A stretch of 17,108 nt of DNA from Comamonadaceae bacterium (GCA_947484245.1 CANKOT010000045.1:1-17108), one strand, 5' to 3'. Counted from the stretch's first letter, positions 9,672-16,686 are shown. Numbers and translations are program-made. Notes: generated by a model from the letters alone, not told the origin.

Positions 9672-10814
9672 TTATGCAAGGGGCTTGGACCACAAAGAGG
9701 CAGGCACCATCGCCTCACCGCGCATCAGCAGTCGAGCTGTTCTGAGGAGGGCCGCCTGCGTGACGTTTTGTCTACCCGGCAAATCAGGTGCAGGCTCTGT
9801 TTGCAATGCGACACTGAACTCGCCCGTGGGGTGTTCAACCGACACGTTTTTAGAAGCGCCATGGGGCATGACGGCAATGCCTTCGCACACAGAACCTTCT
9901 AACACGCATGCAGTGCCCACTGTGACGGCAGCCAAAACACCAATGGCATCGTGACACACATGCGGAATGAAGCTGCGCGTGCTCAATGCGCCACCGTGTT
10001 GAGGTGCGGCAATGAGCGTCATTTTGGGATAGTTCTTTTGGCTCACATCACCCAGACCCATCAACCATGAAACCTGTATCCGCAAAGCTTCAATTTTGGT
10101 TTTCAGTTCTGTATCGGCATTCATCTCGGCAACCGACTCATAGCCGGTCCTGCCCACATCGGCGGCCTTGAACATGACCAAGGGCATGCCGTTGTCGATG
10201 CAGGTGACATCCAAGGTGAAGGGCTCAAAACCTTGGCCTGTGACGGTCAAGGTGTCTCTGACACGACCCGTGGGCAACAAACCTGAACAAACCGAGCCTG
10301 CCGTGTCCAAGAAATTAATGACAACGGGTGCCGAAGTGCCCGGCGCACCATCGATGCGTGCATTGCCTTCATATTGCACCACCCCACCCTGGGTATCGAC
10401 CGTGATGTCGCACTGCATGTTGGTATTCAAGGTCAACACGCGAAAGGTGCTTTGGTCACCTTGCGCTTGCAGGATGCCGGTCTCGAGTGCAAAGGGCACC
10501 ACGGCGGCCAACATATTGCCGCAATTGGGCGTGGTATCCACCGTGTCTTTGTCTGGTTGGAGCTGCGCAAACAAAAAATCAAGCGCAACGCCGGGTACAG
10601 CGCTTTGACTCACAATGCCCACTTTGCTGGTTAGCGGGTGTGCACCACCCAAACCGTTGATTTGTCGCTTGTCGGGTGAACCCATGGCGGCCAACAACAC
10701 TTTGTCTCTGAGGGCAATGTCTGATGGCAAATCTTCGGCTTTGAAAAAGGGCCCCTTTGAAGTGCCGCCACGCATCAATAAACAAGGAACCGCAGTTTGT
10801 GAGGAAGCTTTCAT
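9672..10814 (-). CDS. pmdU: 4-oxalomesaconate tautomerase (PmdU/GalD/LigU, PrpF family)
   Basis: PrpF-fold isomerase that shifts the double bond of 4-oxalomesaconate to the form hydrated by PmdE. The product is 380 residues from the ATG at 10814. Diagnostic PrpF/GalD segments are visible: CLLMRGGTSKGPFF at 11-24, GLGGAHPLTSKVGIV with Lys64, and TTPNCGNM with Cys98, the likely proton-handling pair (LigU Lys66 and Cys100 by position). The start is uncertain. An in-frame TTG at 10826 has AAGG 4 nt upstream, while the ATG has no close ribosome site; I keep the ATG because it fits the family N-terminus. It is the first gene of the PCA operon, divergent from the LysR gene. GalD and LigU differ mainly in substrate origin (gallate or PCA); pmdAB supports the PCA route. 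Confidence 0.87.
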   Translation of the reverse strand: MKASSQTAVPCLLMRGGTSKGPFFKAEDLPSDIALRDKVLLAAMGSPDKRQINGLGGAHPLTSKVGIVSQSAVPGVALDFLFAQLQPDKDTVDTTPNCGNMLAAVVPFALETGILQAQGDQSTFRVLTLNTNMQCDITVDTQGGVVQYEGNARIDGAPGTSAPVVINFLDTAGSVCSGLLPTGRVRDTLTVTGQGFEPFTLDVTCIDNGMPLVMFKAADVGRTGYESVAEMNADTELKTKIEALRIQVSWLMGLGDVSQKNYPKMTLIAAPQHGGALSTRSFIPHVCHDAIGVLAAVTVGTACVLEGSVCEGIAVMPHGASKNVSVEHPTGEFSVALQTEPAPDLPGRQNVTQAALLRTARLLMRGEAMVPASLWSKPLA

Positions 10815-10867
10815 GGTCTGGATCAAATGGCCTTAGTTCAAGATTTGTATATTCTCTGATTTAGCTC

Positions 10868-10883
10868 CCCCTAGAACTAGGGG
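10868..10883. promoter_or_regulatory. Perfect dyad CCCCTAG-AA-CTAGGGG
   Basis: Two perfect 7-bp arms surround AA in the pmdU-LysR intergenic region. Reading toward pmdU, a weak -10-like TATACA (10851-10846) lies 17 nt from CTAGGG (10874-10869), which would make this dyad overlap the -35 of a promoter lacking a good -35 box. That is the usual setting for LysR-type activation. It does not show the classical T-N11-A symmetry, so the bound protein is inferred only. Confidence 0.45.
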
Positions 10884-10909
10884 TCTCAAGCACTAGCAGA
10901 TAGAACAAT

Positions 10910-10938
10910 TTTATATAACAGGAGGCCTGTTATGGCAA
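10910..10938 (-). promoter_or_regulatory. Strong sigma70-like promoter reading toward the pmd operon
   Basis: On the minus strand, TTGCCA (10938-10933) and TATAAA (10915-10910) are exactly 17 nt apart, each one mismatch from consensus. Transcription would begin near 10903, leaving an untranslated leader of about 90 nt before pmdU that contains the dyad at 10868-10883. The -35 box lies inside the 11-codon leader ORF of the divergent LysR gene, so regulator expression and operon expression share DNA. Start-site mapping is needed to choose between this and the weaker pmdU-proximal promoter. Confidence 0.5.
10915..10933. promoter_or_regulatory. Perfect dyad ATAACAGG-AGG-CCTGTTAT
   Basis: Eight-base arms match perfectly around a 3-nt centre. 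As DNA, it fills the spacer of the minus-strand promoter at 10910-10938, an ideal operator position. As RNA on the plus strand, it would fold the AGGAGG ribosome site (10920-10925) into a hairpin just before the LysR gene. The ATAAC-N9-GTTAT core is palindromic, as LysR boxes often are, but lacks a centred T-N11-A. Autoregulation by the divergent LysR protein is an inference. Confidence 0.55.
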
Positions 10939-10967
10939 AATTCTCAGATGGATCTCAAGCAAATTGA
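10932..10967 (+). CDS. Possible 11-codon leader ORF overlapping the LysR start
   Basis: An ATG at 10932 lies 6 nt after AGGAGG, the best ribosome site in this region, and encodes MAKFSDGSQAN before TGA at 10965-10967. It is in a different frame from the LysR gene and runs past the LysR ATG (10948) by 17 nt. The LysR ATG has no ribosome site of its own, and no ATG, GTG or TTG lies upstream in its frame before the dyad. Translation of the regulator may therefore depend on ribosomes that terminate here and restart. The peptide itself resembles nothing I know. Confidence 0.35.
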   Translation: MAKFSDGSQAN

Positions 10968-11859
10968 ATATTTTGTGCGTGTGGCTGAAATGGGAAGTTT
11001 CACCCGAGCAGCCATTGCCCTCAATGTGGCACAACCCGCTTTAAGCCGCCAAATTAGGCTGCTCGAAGTTGAGTTGCGACAAAATTTACTCAAACGCAAT
11101 GGTCGAGGCGCCAGTCCAACCGAGGCGGGTTTATTGCTTTTAGAGCATGGCCGAGGCATCTTGCATCAAGTCGAGCGCGCCCACGAAGACCTAGGTCGTG
11201 CTCGCAGCGGCTTGAATGGTCGAGTGGCTTTGGGACTTCCACCCAGCGTGGCACGTGTTCTAACCGTCCCTCTCACGCGCGCCTTTAGAGAAAAAATGCC
11301 TGAAGCACAGTTGTCAATCAGCGAGGGATTGACGACGGCCATGCAAGAAAGCCTTTTGAACGGCAGGCTTGACATTGCACTGCTGTACAACATGAAAGCC
11401 ACATCAGGTTTGGAAATTTCGCATCTGGTTCAAGAAGAGTTGTGGTTGGTTCAAAGACGTCCACCCGGTCTCCAAGAAGATCCACCCCCACCACCCATTG
11501 ATTTGATCGAGGTTTCAAAACTTCCTTTGGTTATACCAAGCCGCCCCAACGCCATCAGAATGCATGTGGAATCAGAAATGGCCGCCCTTGGCAGTCGGCC
11601 TCAAATTGCCTTGGAAATTGATGGTGTTACAGCGATCCTCGATTTGGTAGCGGATGGGGCAGGTTGCGCCATCTTGTCGCGCAACGCTGTGACGCGCTCT
11701 ATCAATCCTTCGGCTTTTTCAACTCGCCCCATTTCACGCCCTTCGCTCAGCATTGAATTGAGTTGTGTGGTGAGTTCACAAAGACCCAGCACACACACTC
11801 AACATGCAACACTTCACTTAATTCGTGACATTGCATTGCGTTTGCTAGAGTCTGTCTAA
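10948..11859 (+). CDS. pmdR: LysR-type transcriptional regulator of the pmd operon
   Basis: A 303-residue LysR-family DNA-binding regulator. The N-terminal winged helix-turn-helix begins MDLKQIEYFVRVAE, with the helix-turn-helix around 17-36 (SFTRAAIALNVAQPALSRQI) and a linker helix to about 90. The remainder is the two-lobed periplasmic-binding-like effector domain. It is divergent from the first pmd gene with about 130 nt between them, the usual arrangement for a LysR activator and its target; in PCA pathways the effector is normally PCA or a pathway intermediate. A run of five prolines (179-183) interrupts the effector domain. The ATG at 10948 lacks its own ribosome site (see the overlapping leader ORF). 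An intrinsic terminator follows directly. The symbol rests on position and homology, so regulation of pmd is inferred. Confidence 0.82.
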   Translation: MDLKQIEYFVRVAEMGSFTRAAIALNVAQPALSRQIRLLEVELRQNLLKRNGRGASPTEAGLLLLEHGRGILHQVERAHEDLGRARSGLNGRVALGLPPSVARVLTVPLTRAFREKMPEAQLSISEGLTTAMQESLLNGRLDIALLYNMKATSGLEISHLVQEELWLVQRRPPGLQEDPPPPPIDLIEVSKLPLVIPSRPNAIRMHVESEMAALGSRPQIALEIDGVTAILDLVADGAGCAILSRNAVTRSINPSAFSTRPISRPSLSIELSCVVSSQRPSTHTQHATLHLIRDIALRLLESV

Positions 11860-11902
11860 GGCCTGAATCAAGGGGTAGGTTGATTCAGATGGCCTTCGTT
11901 TT
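11858..11902 (+). terminator. Intrinsic terminator after the LysR gene
   Basis: The hairpin has an upper stem of 9 bp (CTGAATCAA with TTGATTCAG, 11863-11871 and 11880-11888) and a lower stem of 5 bp (AAGGC with GCCTT). A 3-nt bulge separates them and the loop is 8 nt. CGTTTT follows on the plus strand. It begins within the LysR stop codon and shields the convergent vanA-tctC unit. There is no T-run on the other side, so it works mainly on the plus strand. Confidence 0.8.
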
Positions 11903-11940
11903 AAGCCATTCAATGAGCACGCCATGCCAATGAACAAAGT

Positions 11941-12918
11941 TCACAGTTTGGGAATACCTGCACGTTGAATGACTTCGCCCCAACGCTTGGTTTCACTGCT
12001 TAACAAATCGGCAGCCTGCTGCAAGCTTCCAGGTTGAGGGTCCACATTCATGTCCAATAGTTTTTTCCGAACGTCGGGAAAATTCAAAACATTTTGTATT
12101 TCTTGATTCAATTTTTGGACAATGTCGCGTGGCGTTTTGGCGGGCACCGCAAGTGCATTCCAAGAAGCGGCATACAAGTTCCTGACACCCGCCTCTTTGG
12201 CTGTAGGCACCTGAGGCAATGCTGCCGAGCGCTTATCACCTGTCACGGCCAACGCACGCAATGCTTGGCCTCTAATTTGGGGCAACACGGGCGCCAAGAT
12301 TTCAACAGCCATATCGATTTGACCACCACGCAAAGCTGTAAGCACAGCGGGCGTGCCATTGAAGGGAACCACTTGCGCATCGATGCCTGCCGTAGCTTTG
12401 AACAGTTCGGCAGCCAAGTGCTGCGTGCTCCCAACATTGATGCTGCCAATGTTCAACTTGCCTGGGTTGGCTTTGGCAAAGTTAAGCAGGTCTTGCAAAC
12501 TTGCAAATTTGGACTCTTGAGGTACCACGATGGCAATGTCAAAAGTGCCCAATACGGACAAGGGTGTTAAATCTTTTTCAGCGTCGTAAGGCAGTGTTTT
12601 GAAAAGTCCGGCACTCACCGCAGTGGCATTGGACATCAAAAGCAAGGTGTAACCATCGGGTGCAGATTTAGCCACTGCATCCGTGGCGACCACACCGCCA
12701 GCGCCAGGCTTGTTTTCAATGACGATGCTTTGACCTAAGTTTTCACCCAGTTTTTGGGCTACGGTTCGAGCGGTAAGGTCGGCCACGCCACCCGCACCAA
12801 AGGGCACCACAATTTTAATAGGCTTGTTGGGATAAGCAGCTTGACTGAATGCGTTGCAAGACCCAAGGAGCAGCAGAGCTGTCCATACCCATTTCATCCA
12901 CAAAGTTTTTTGTTTCAT
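11941..12918 (-). CDS. Bug/TctC-family tripartite tricarboxylate transporter binding protein
   Basis: A 325-residue periplasmic binding receptor of the TctC (Bug) family, which is greatly expanded in Burkholderiales. An N-terminal basic and hydrophobic segment (about 8-21) is followed by a likely signal peptidase I site near SQA-AYP (27-28). A lipobox-like LGSC at 18-21 is an alternative. The mature N-terminus has the Bug hallmark YPNKPIKIVVPFGAGG, then NKPGAGGVVATDAVAKSAPDGYT. The ATG at 12918 is one base after the vanA stop, with AAGGA 8 nt upstream, so the two genes are co-transcribed. The membrane partners TctA and TctB are absent. Some family members bind aromatic carboxylates such as terephthalate, so vanillate or a related acid is the natural guess; the sequence does not prove it. 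Confidence 0.88.
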   Translation of the reverse strand: MKQKTLWMKWVWTALLLLGSCNAFSQAAYPNKPIKIVVPFGAGGVADLTARTVAQKLGENLGQSIVIENKPGAGGVVATDAVAKSAPDGYTLLLMSNATAVSAGLFKTLPYDAEKDLTPLSVLGTFDIAIVVPQESKFASLQDLLNFAKANPGKLNIGSINVGSTQHLAAELFKATAGIDAQVVPFNGTPAVLTALRGGQIDMAVEILAPVLPQIRGQALRALAVTGDKRSAALPQVPTAKEAGVRNLYAASWNALAVPAKTPRDIVQKLNQEIQNVLNFPDVRKKLLDMNVDPQPGSLQQAADLLSSETKRWGEVIQRAGIPKL

Positions 12919-12919
12919 T

Positions 12920-13951
12920 TCATGCTTCCTTTTCCAATACCAATAATCGATCAATCACCCGACGCGACATGACGCCACCCGCATCGATGGACAATATTTT
13001 TAATTTTCTCTGTGGGTTCGCCAAAATATTTTTTTGTTGACGCTCCAGCATTTCCAAATCTTCACTGAAAATTTTTCCCTGACCTTCTTGAATGCGGGCT
13101 GTTAACTCTTGGTCTTGCGGTTTGAATTGCCGAACCATGCCCCAAAAATAATGAATGCTGGTATCTGTTTCAGGGGTGATGAAGTCAACCACCACGCTGT
13201 AAGCTTTGTCTTTAGGGTCGGCGTTGTAGCCGCCTTTACCCGCCAAAGCCACGCCCACTTCAATCATCACATGACTGGGTGGTGAAAAACGGCAAATTTG
13301 CCAACGGTCTACTTTGGCATCGTCGGGTAAATCATTGGCCCGCATGGCCATTTGCCAAAAAGGTGGCGCTTTGATGCCTTCCATGAAACGACTGGTCACC
13401 ACCGAGTTGCCCTCGGTCACAGTGCGACTGGGCGTTTCGTCAATTTCAGTTTGTCCAATGCTGGTGGCATGAACATAGGTTTCGTGAGTGAGGTCCATGA
13501 GGTTATCGATCATCAGACGATAGTCACAAGCAATGTGGTAAAGCCCACCGCCATAGGCCCAAGCAGGATTTTCAAACCATTCAAAGACTGGCAATTTTTC
13601 GATGTTGGCTTTGGCAGGGTCCCCTGGCCAAACCCACACAAAGCCATACCGCTCAATGACAGGGTAGCTTTTGACAGGTTCAAATCCGCGAACATTGTGC
13701 CCAGGCATGCTGACGGTATGACCGTCGCAACCCATGGTGAGGCCGTGATAGCCACACACCAATTGCCCATTGCAAACACGGCCTAAAGACAAAGGTGAAC
13801 CACGGTGCGGGCAAAAATCTTCAACCGCCGACACACGATTTTCAAGCCCTCTGAAAAAGACCATGGACTCGTTGCAAATTTTCCGACCTAAAGGCTTGTG
13901 TGTGATTTCGTCAGTTCGACAGGCTACGTACCATTCATTTTTGAGAAACAT
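12920..13951 (-). CDS. vanA: Vanillate O-demethylase oxygenase subunit (Rieske), VanA-like
   Basis: Terminal oxygenase that demethylates vanillate to protocatechuate and formaldehyde with O2 and electrons from a reductase. The 343-residue length is near the VanA norm. The Rieske [2Fe-2S] site is complete: Cys47 and His49 in FCPHRG, Cys66 and His69 in CGYHG. The mononuclear iron site follows with His156 and His161 in NLMDLTHETYVHA; the acidic ligand is probably in the TPETDTSIHYFWG segment. The region DYRLMIDNLMDLTHETYVHA is typical of VanA. AAGGAG lies 5 nt before the ATG, a strong ribosome site. The expected vanB reductase is not next to it; a Bug binding-protein gene follows instead. Other methoxy-aromatic demethylases (syringate or veratrate type) are possible, but its product would feed the nearby PCA operon. 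Confidence 0.85.
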   Translation of the reverse strand: MFLKNEWYVACRTDEITHKPLGRKICNESMVFFRGLENRVSAVEDFCPHRGSPLSLGRVCNGQLVCGYHGLTMGCDGHTVSMPGHNVRGFEPVKSYPVIERYGFVWVWPGDPAKANIEKLPVFEWFENPAWAYGGGLYHIACDYRLMIDNLMDLTHETYVHATSIGQTEIDETPSRTVTEGNSVVTSRFMEGIKAPPFWQMAMRANDLPDDAKVDRWQICRFSPPSHVMIEVGVALAGKGGYNADPKDKAYSVVVDFITPETDTSIHYFWGMVRQFKPQDQELTARIQEGQGKIFSEDLEMLERQQKNILANPQRKLKILSIDAGGVMSRRVIDRLLVLEKEA

Positions 13952-14153
13952 ACCATCTCCTTCAAAGTGACTTCACCTGAATTCCAGAATGACCATCCTT
14001 GGCTTTGATTTTATACGGCATCGCAAGGCGCAGGGTTAGCACCATGCAGTATGAGTGGTTTTCATAAGGCCGAGAATGAAACTCCGACCGCCGCCTCTAT
14101 TGGCTGCAAAACAAGCACAATATCGTTTTTATCCCAAATCAGGAATTTGTTCC
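13952..14153. promoter_or_regulatory. Divergent control region between vanA and the nitroreductase gene
   Basis: This 202-nt stretch contains no gene. Toward vanA, TATAAA at 14015-14010 could be a -10 box giving a leader of about 50 nt; the matching -35 position is poor, which fits a promoter needing an activator or a weak one. Toward the nitroreductase, TTGGCT (14100-14105) and TATCGT (14121-14126) are 15 nt apart, a marginal pair. I saw no clear long dyad that would mark a VanR-type operator. Confidence 0.35.
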
Positions 14154-14756
14154 ATGAGCCAGCCATCACCCGTGACCAACAGCCGCAAGGCAGACTTCCC
14201 TATCGACGCGCAATTCACAGAGCGGTGGTCACCCCGTGCTTACACTGGGGAGCTCATTTCTGAAGCTGACGTCATGAGCATGCTGGAAGCTGCGCGATGG
14301 GCACCCTCTTCCAACAATGCACAACCTTGGCGTTTTGCCGTCGTATTTCGCAACGACCCGCAATGGGATGCCTTGTTTGCTACATTGAACCCCAACAATC
14401 AGGCCTGGGCTGGCAAAGCGGGCGCTATGGTGGCGATTGCTTCTTACCAATTGGCTACAAAAGTGGGCTCAACGGACCTGATCCCCAATGGCATGCACGC
14501 TTTTGACACAGGTGCTGCGTGGGCCTATATGGCCATGCAAGCACACCTAAAAGGCTTTTCCTTGCACGGCATTGGCGGCTTTAACAAAGAGGCAGGCGCT
14601 CAGGTCTTAGGCCTACCGGCTGATCACACATTGCAAATGTTGGCCACCGTTGGCAAACGCGGTGATGCGGCCACTTTGCCCGATGCCTTGCGCGAAAGAG
14701 AAGCCCCCAATGTACGCAGACCCCTCAGTGCCTTGGTCAAACGGGGTTCTTTTTAA
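14154..14756 (+). CDS. Nitroreductase-family flavoprotein
   Basis: A 200-residue FMN-dependent oxidoreductase of the nitroreductase superfamily, expected to work as a homodimer in the cytoplasm. The FMN-phosphate-binding RWSPRAYTG motif lies near 24-32 and the family segment EAARWAPSSNNAQPWRF near 42-58. A later FSLHGIGGFNKEAG stretch and the C-terminal KRG complete the fold. I chose the ATG at 14154 with AGGA 9 nt upstream. The open frame continues back to 14055, but those 33 codons are low-complexity and unlike the family. It is divergent from vanA and 31 nt before the FAH-family gene, with which it probably forms an operon. The family reduces nitroaromatics, quinones and enones; the real substrate here is unknown. 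Confidence 0.85.
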   Translation: MSQPSPVTNSRKADFPIDAQFTERWSPRAYTGELISEADVMSMLEAARWAPSSNNAQPWRFAVVFRNDPQWDALFATLNPNNQAWAGKAGAMVAIASYQLATKVGSTDLIPNGMHAFDTGAAWAYMAMQAHLKGFSLHGIGGFNKEAGAQVLGLPADHTLQMLATVGKRGDAATLPDALREREAPNVRRPLSALVKRGSF

Positions 14757-14787
14757 GTGTTTCCCTTTTTAAAGTGAAAGAAAAACC

Positions 14788-15639
14788 ATGAGACTTATCA
14801 GCTTCTTGCTCAATCACACCGCATGCTATGGCGCAGTTCATGGCGACAAAGTTTTAAATCTCACACCCATTTTTGGCTCAGACGCGCCCGATCTCAAAAC
14901 ATTGATTGCCAAAAAAATGTTGGCACAAGCCGCTGATGCATTGAGTCGAAATACGCCTGATTTGATTTTTGAAGACCTGTCGCTTTTACCGGTTATTCCG
15001 AATCCAGAAAAAATCATGTGTGTCGGTTTGAACTATCACGATCACGTCAAAGAAACAGGCCGCGACCTCACAGAAAAACCAGCTATTTTCTCACGCGTAA
15101 ATTCTTCGCAAGTTGGGCATGGCCAAGACATCATGCGCCCGCCAGAGTCACATCGGCTCGACTATGAGGGCGAAATTGCCATCATCATTGGAGAAGGTGG
15201 CCGCCGTATTTCCGAGGCTGATGCTTGGAAGCACATTGCAGGCTATTCTTGCTACAACGACGGATCTGTTCGCGATTGGCAAAACTTCACCACCCAATGG
15301 ACCGCTGGTAAAAATTTCTGGCGCACAGGCGGCTTTGGCCCTTGGATGGTCACTGCCGATGAAATCAAACCCGGCCAAACCATGACACTGAGTACGCGCC
15401 TGAATGGTGTTGAATTACAGCGCGCCACAACAGACATGATGATTCACAGCATTCCACGACAAATTGCCTACATCTCGACCTTCATTCCACTTGAACCAGG
15501 CGATGTGATTGTGAGTGGCACGCCTGGTGGTGTAGGTAACAAGAGAACACCTCAAGTCTTCATGAAGCCTGGGGATGTTGTAGAAATTGAAGTTGATGCT
15601 GTGGGCGTCTTGCGAAACACCATCAAAGACGATGTTTGA
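14788..15639 (+). CDS. Fumarylacetoacetate hydrolase (FAH)-family protein
   Basis: A 283-residue member of the FAH superfamily, whose enzymes hydrolyse or hydrate 2-oxo acids and acylpyruvates using Mg2+ or Mn2+. Metal ligands are Glu127 and Glu129 in LDYEGEIA and Asp158 in CYNDGSVRDWQ. Other expected elements are NYHDHVKE (82-89), Lys175 in TAGKNF and the C-terminal VSGTPGGVG (242-250). The small N-terminal domain (about 1-70) is present as in the longer bacterial members. NDGSVRDWQ departs from the more common NDVSARDWQ. The ribosome site upstream of the ATG is weak (GAAAG about 7 nt away), and the gene probably relies on the nitroreductase transcript. A two-way terminator follows. Context suggests breakdown of an aromatic ring-cleavage product, but none of the visible pathways needs it. 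Confidence 0.85.
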   Translation: MRLISFLLNHTACYGAVHGDKVLNLTPIFGSDAPDLKTLIAKKMLAQAADALSRNTPDLIFEDLSLLPVIPNPEKIMCVGLNYHDHVKETGRDLTEKPAIFSRVNSSQVGHGQDIMRPPESHRLDYEGEIAIIIGEGGRRISEADAWKHIAGYSCYNDGSVRDWQNFTTQWTAGKNFWRTGGFGPWMVTADEIKPGQTMTLSTRLNGVELQRATTDMMIHSIPRQIAYISTFIPLEPGDVIVSGTPGGVGNKRTPQVFMKPGDVVEIEVDAVGVLRNTIKDDV

Positions 15640-15656
15640 AACAGCGCAAACCGATT

Positions 15657-15696
15657 AAAAAAAAAGATCTGCTCCAGAGGCATGGATCAGATCTTT
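15657..15696. terminator. Bidirectional intrinsic terminator between convergent units
   Basis: Perfect 9-bp arms AAAGATCTG (15663-15671) and CAGATCTTT (15688-15696) enclose a 16-nt loop that can pair further (TCC with GGA). On the minus strand the stem is followed by nine consecutive Ts (15665-15657), a strong terminator for the flavoprotein unit. On the plus strand TTTCTC follows, adequate for the FAH gene 18 nt upstream. Confidence 0.8.
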
Positions 15697-15714
15697 CTCA
15701 ATTACTTTGGAAAA

Positions 15715-16683
15715 TCAACTAAAAGCAAAGTGATTGTTTTGAGCCATGCGGCCCATGCGACTTGAGATAACCATGAACTCTGCGACGGTGTCTTCAATGA
15801 TTTCTCTGGCTGTTTTTACTGAATCAATAAGCCCCGCAGATTGCCCTGCCAAAGCAGGGGCAGCTTCCATATCACCCTTGAAGTAGACGTTCAAAATGCC
15901 TTTCATGTCATCAAATGACATGATGCCTTGCTCGTGAATGGCATGGGTTCGCTCGGACTTGAGGGCCCGAATGCATGGCGTCGATTTGGTATTCAACATC
16001 CACGTGCCTGTTTCTTTCGAATTGACAATGGCATTTTTAAAGTTGTCATGGACAGGACTTTCTGCGCAACTGACAAAGCGTGTTCCCATTTGAATGGCTT
16101 CTGCACCCAGTGCAAATGCTGCAGCCATGCCTCTGCCATCGCAAATACCACCTGCTGCAATCAAGGGTACATCGACCTTGGCACGAATGGCCTGCAAAAG
16201 CACCAGCGTAGAAACGTCTTCGGGGTTTTTGAAGCCGCCCCCTTCAGATCCTTCAACGACCAAGCCATCAATGCCAGCGTCAACACACTTCATGGCGGCA
16301 TCGACAGTAGGTACAGCGTGGTAAACCGTAATGCCAGCATCCTTTAAGGGCTGAACAAATTTAGCGGGGCTGCCTGCAGAAGTGGTGACAAATTTCACAC
16401 CCGATGCGCATACAAACTTCAGCATGGCATCGTCTTTCAAAAACCGAATTGGCAAATTGACGCCAAATGGCAAATTCAATTCACTCATTTTTTTAATTTC
16501 GGCTTGGCAATTTTCAGTTTCACCCGAAGAAGTTTCAATGATGCCAAGACCCCCAGCTCTAGAAACAGCGGAGGCCAATTGAGTGCGCGCAATCCAACCC
16601 ATGGGCGCTTGCAAGATGGGGTACTTGGCGCCGGTGTGCGCCAAGACTCTGTTTGCGTGTGTGTTAGAAACTGAGTGATTCAT
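15715..16683 (-). CDS. Nitronate monooxygenase / 2-nitropropane dioxygenase-like flavoprotein
   Basis: A 322-residue TIM-barrel FMN enzyme of the NPD/NMO superfamily, which also contains FabK-type enoyl-ACP reductases. The N-terminal YPILQAPMGWIA motif (21-32) is followed by SRAGGLGIIE (41-50), LPFGVNLPIR and the FMN-phosphate site IAAGGICDGRG...GAEAIQMGTRF. The loop that reads QGxEAGGH in classical nitronate monooxygenases is EGSEGGGFKNP here, with Phe where the catalytic His usually sits. The reaction may therefore differ from nitronate oxidation. The ATG at 16683 is 3 nt after the stop of the acyl-CoA synthetase gene, so the two are coupled. Flavin reduction of a CoA thioester or enone is a fair alternative; the exact role is unknown. 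Confidence 0.8.
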   Translation of the reverse strand: MNHSVSNTHANRVLAHTGAKYPILQAPMGWIARTQLASAVSRAGGLGIIETSSGETENCQAEIKKMSELNLPFGVNLPIRFLKDDAMLKFVCASGVKFVTTSAGSPAKFVQPLKDAGITVYHAVPTVDAAMKCVDAGIDGLVVEGSEGGGFKNPEDVSTLVLLQAIRAKVDVPLIAAGGICDGRGMAAAFALGAEAIQMGTRFVSCAESPVHDNFKNAIVNSKETGTWMLNTKSTPCIRALKSERTHAIHEQGIMSFDDMKGILNVYFKGDMEAAPALAGQSAGLIDSVKTAREIIEDTVAEFMVISSRMGRMAQNNHFAFS

Positions 16684-16686
16684 CCA

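Noticed and set aside
14055..14153. 33-codon N-terminal extension of the nitroreductase
   Set aside because: The extension is basic and low in family-like content; the ATG at 14154 has AGGA at a proper distance.
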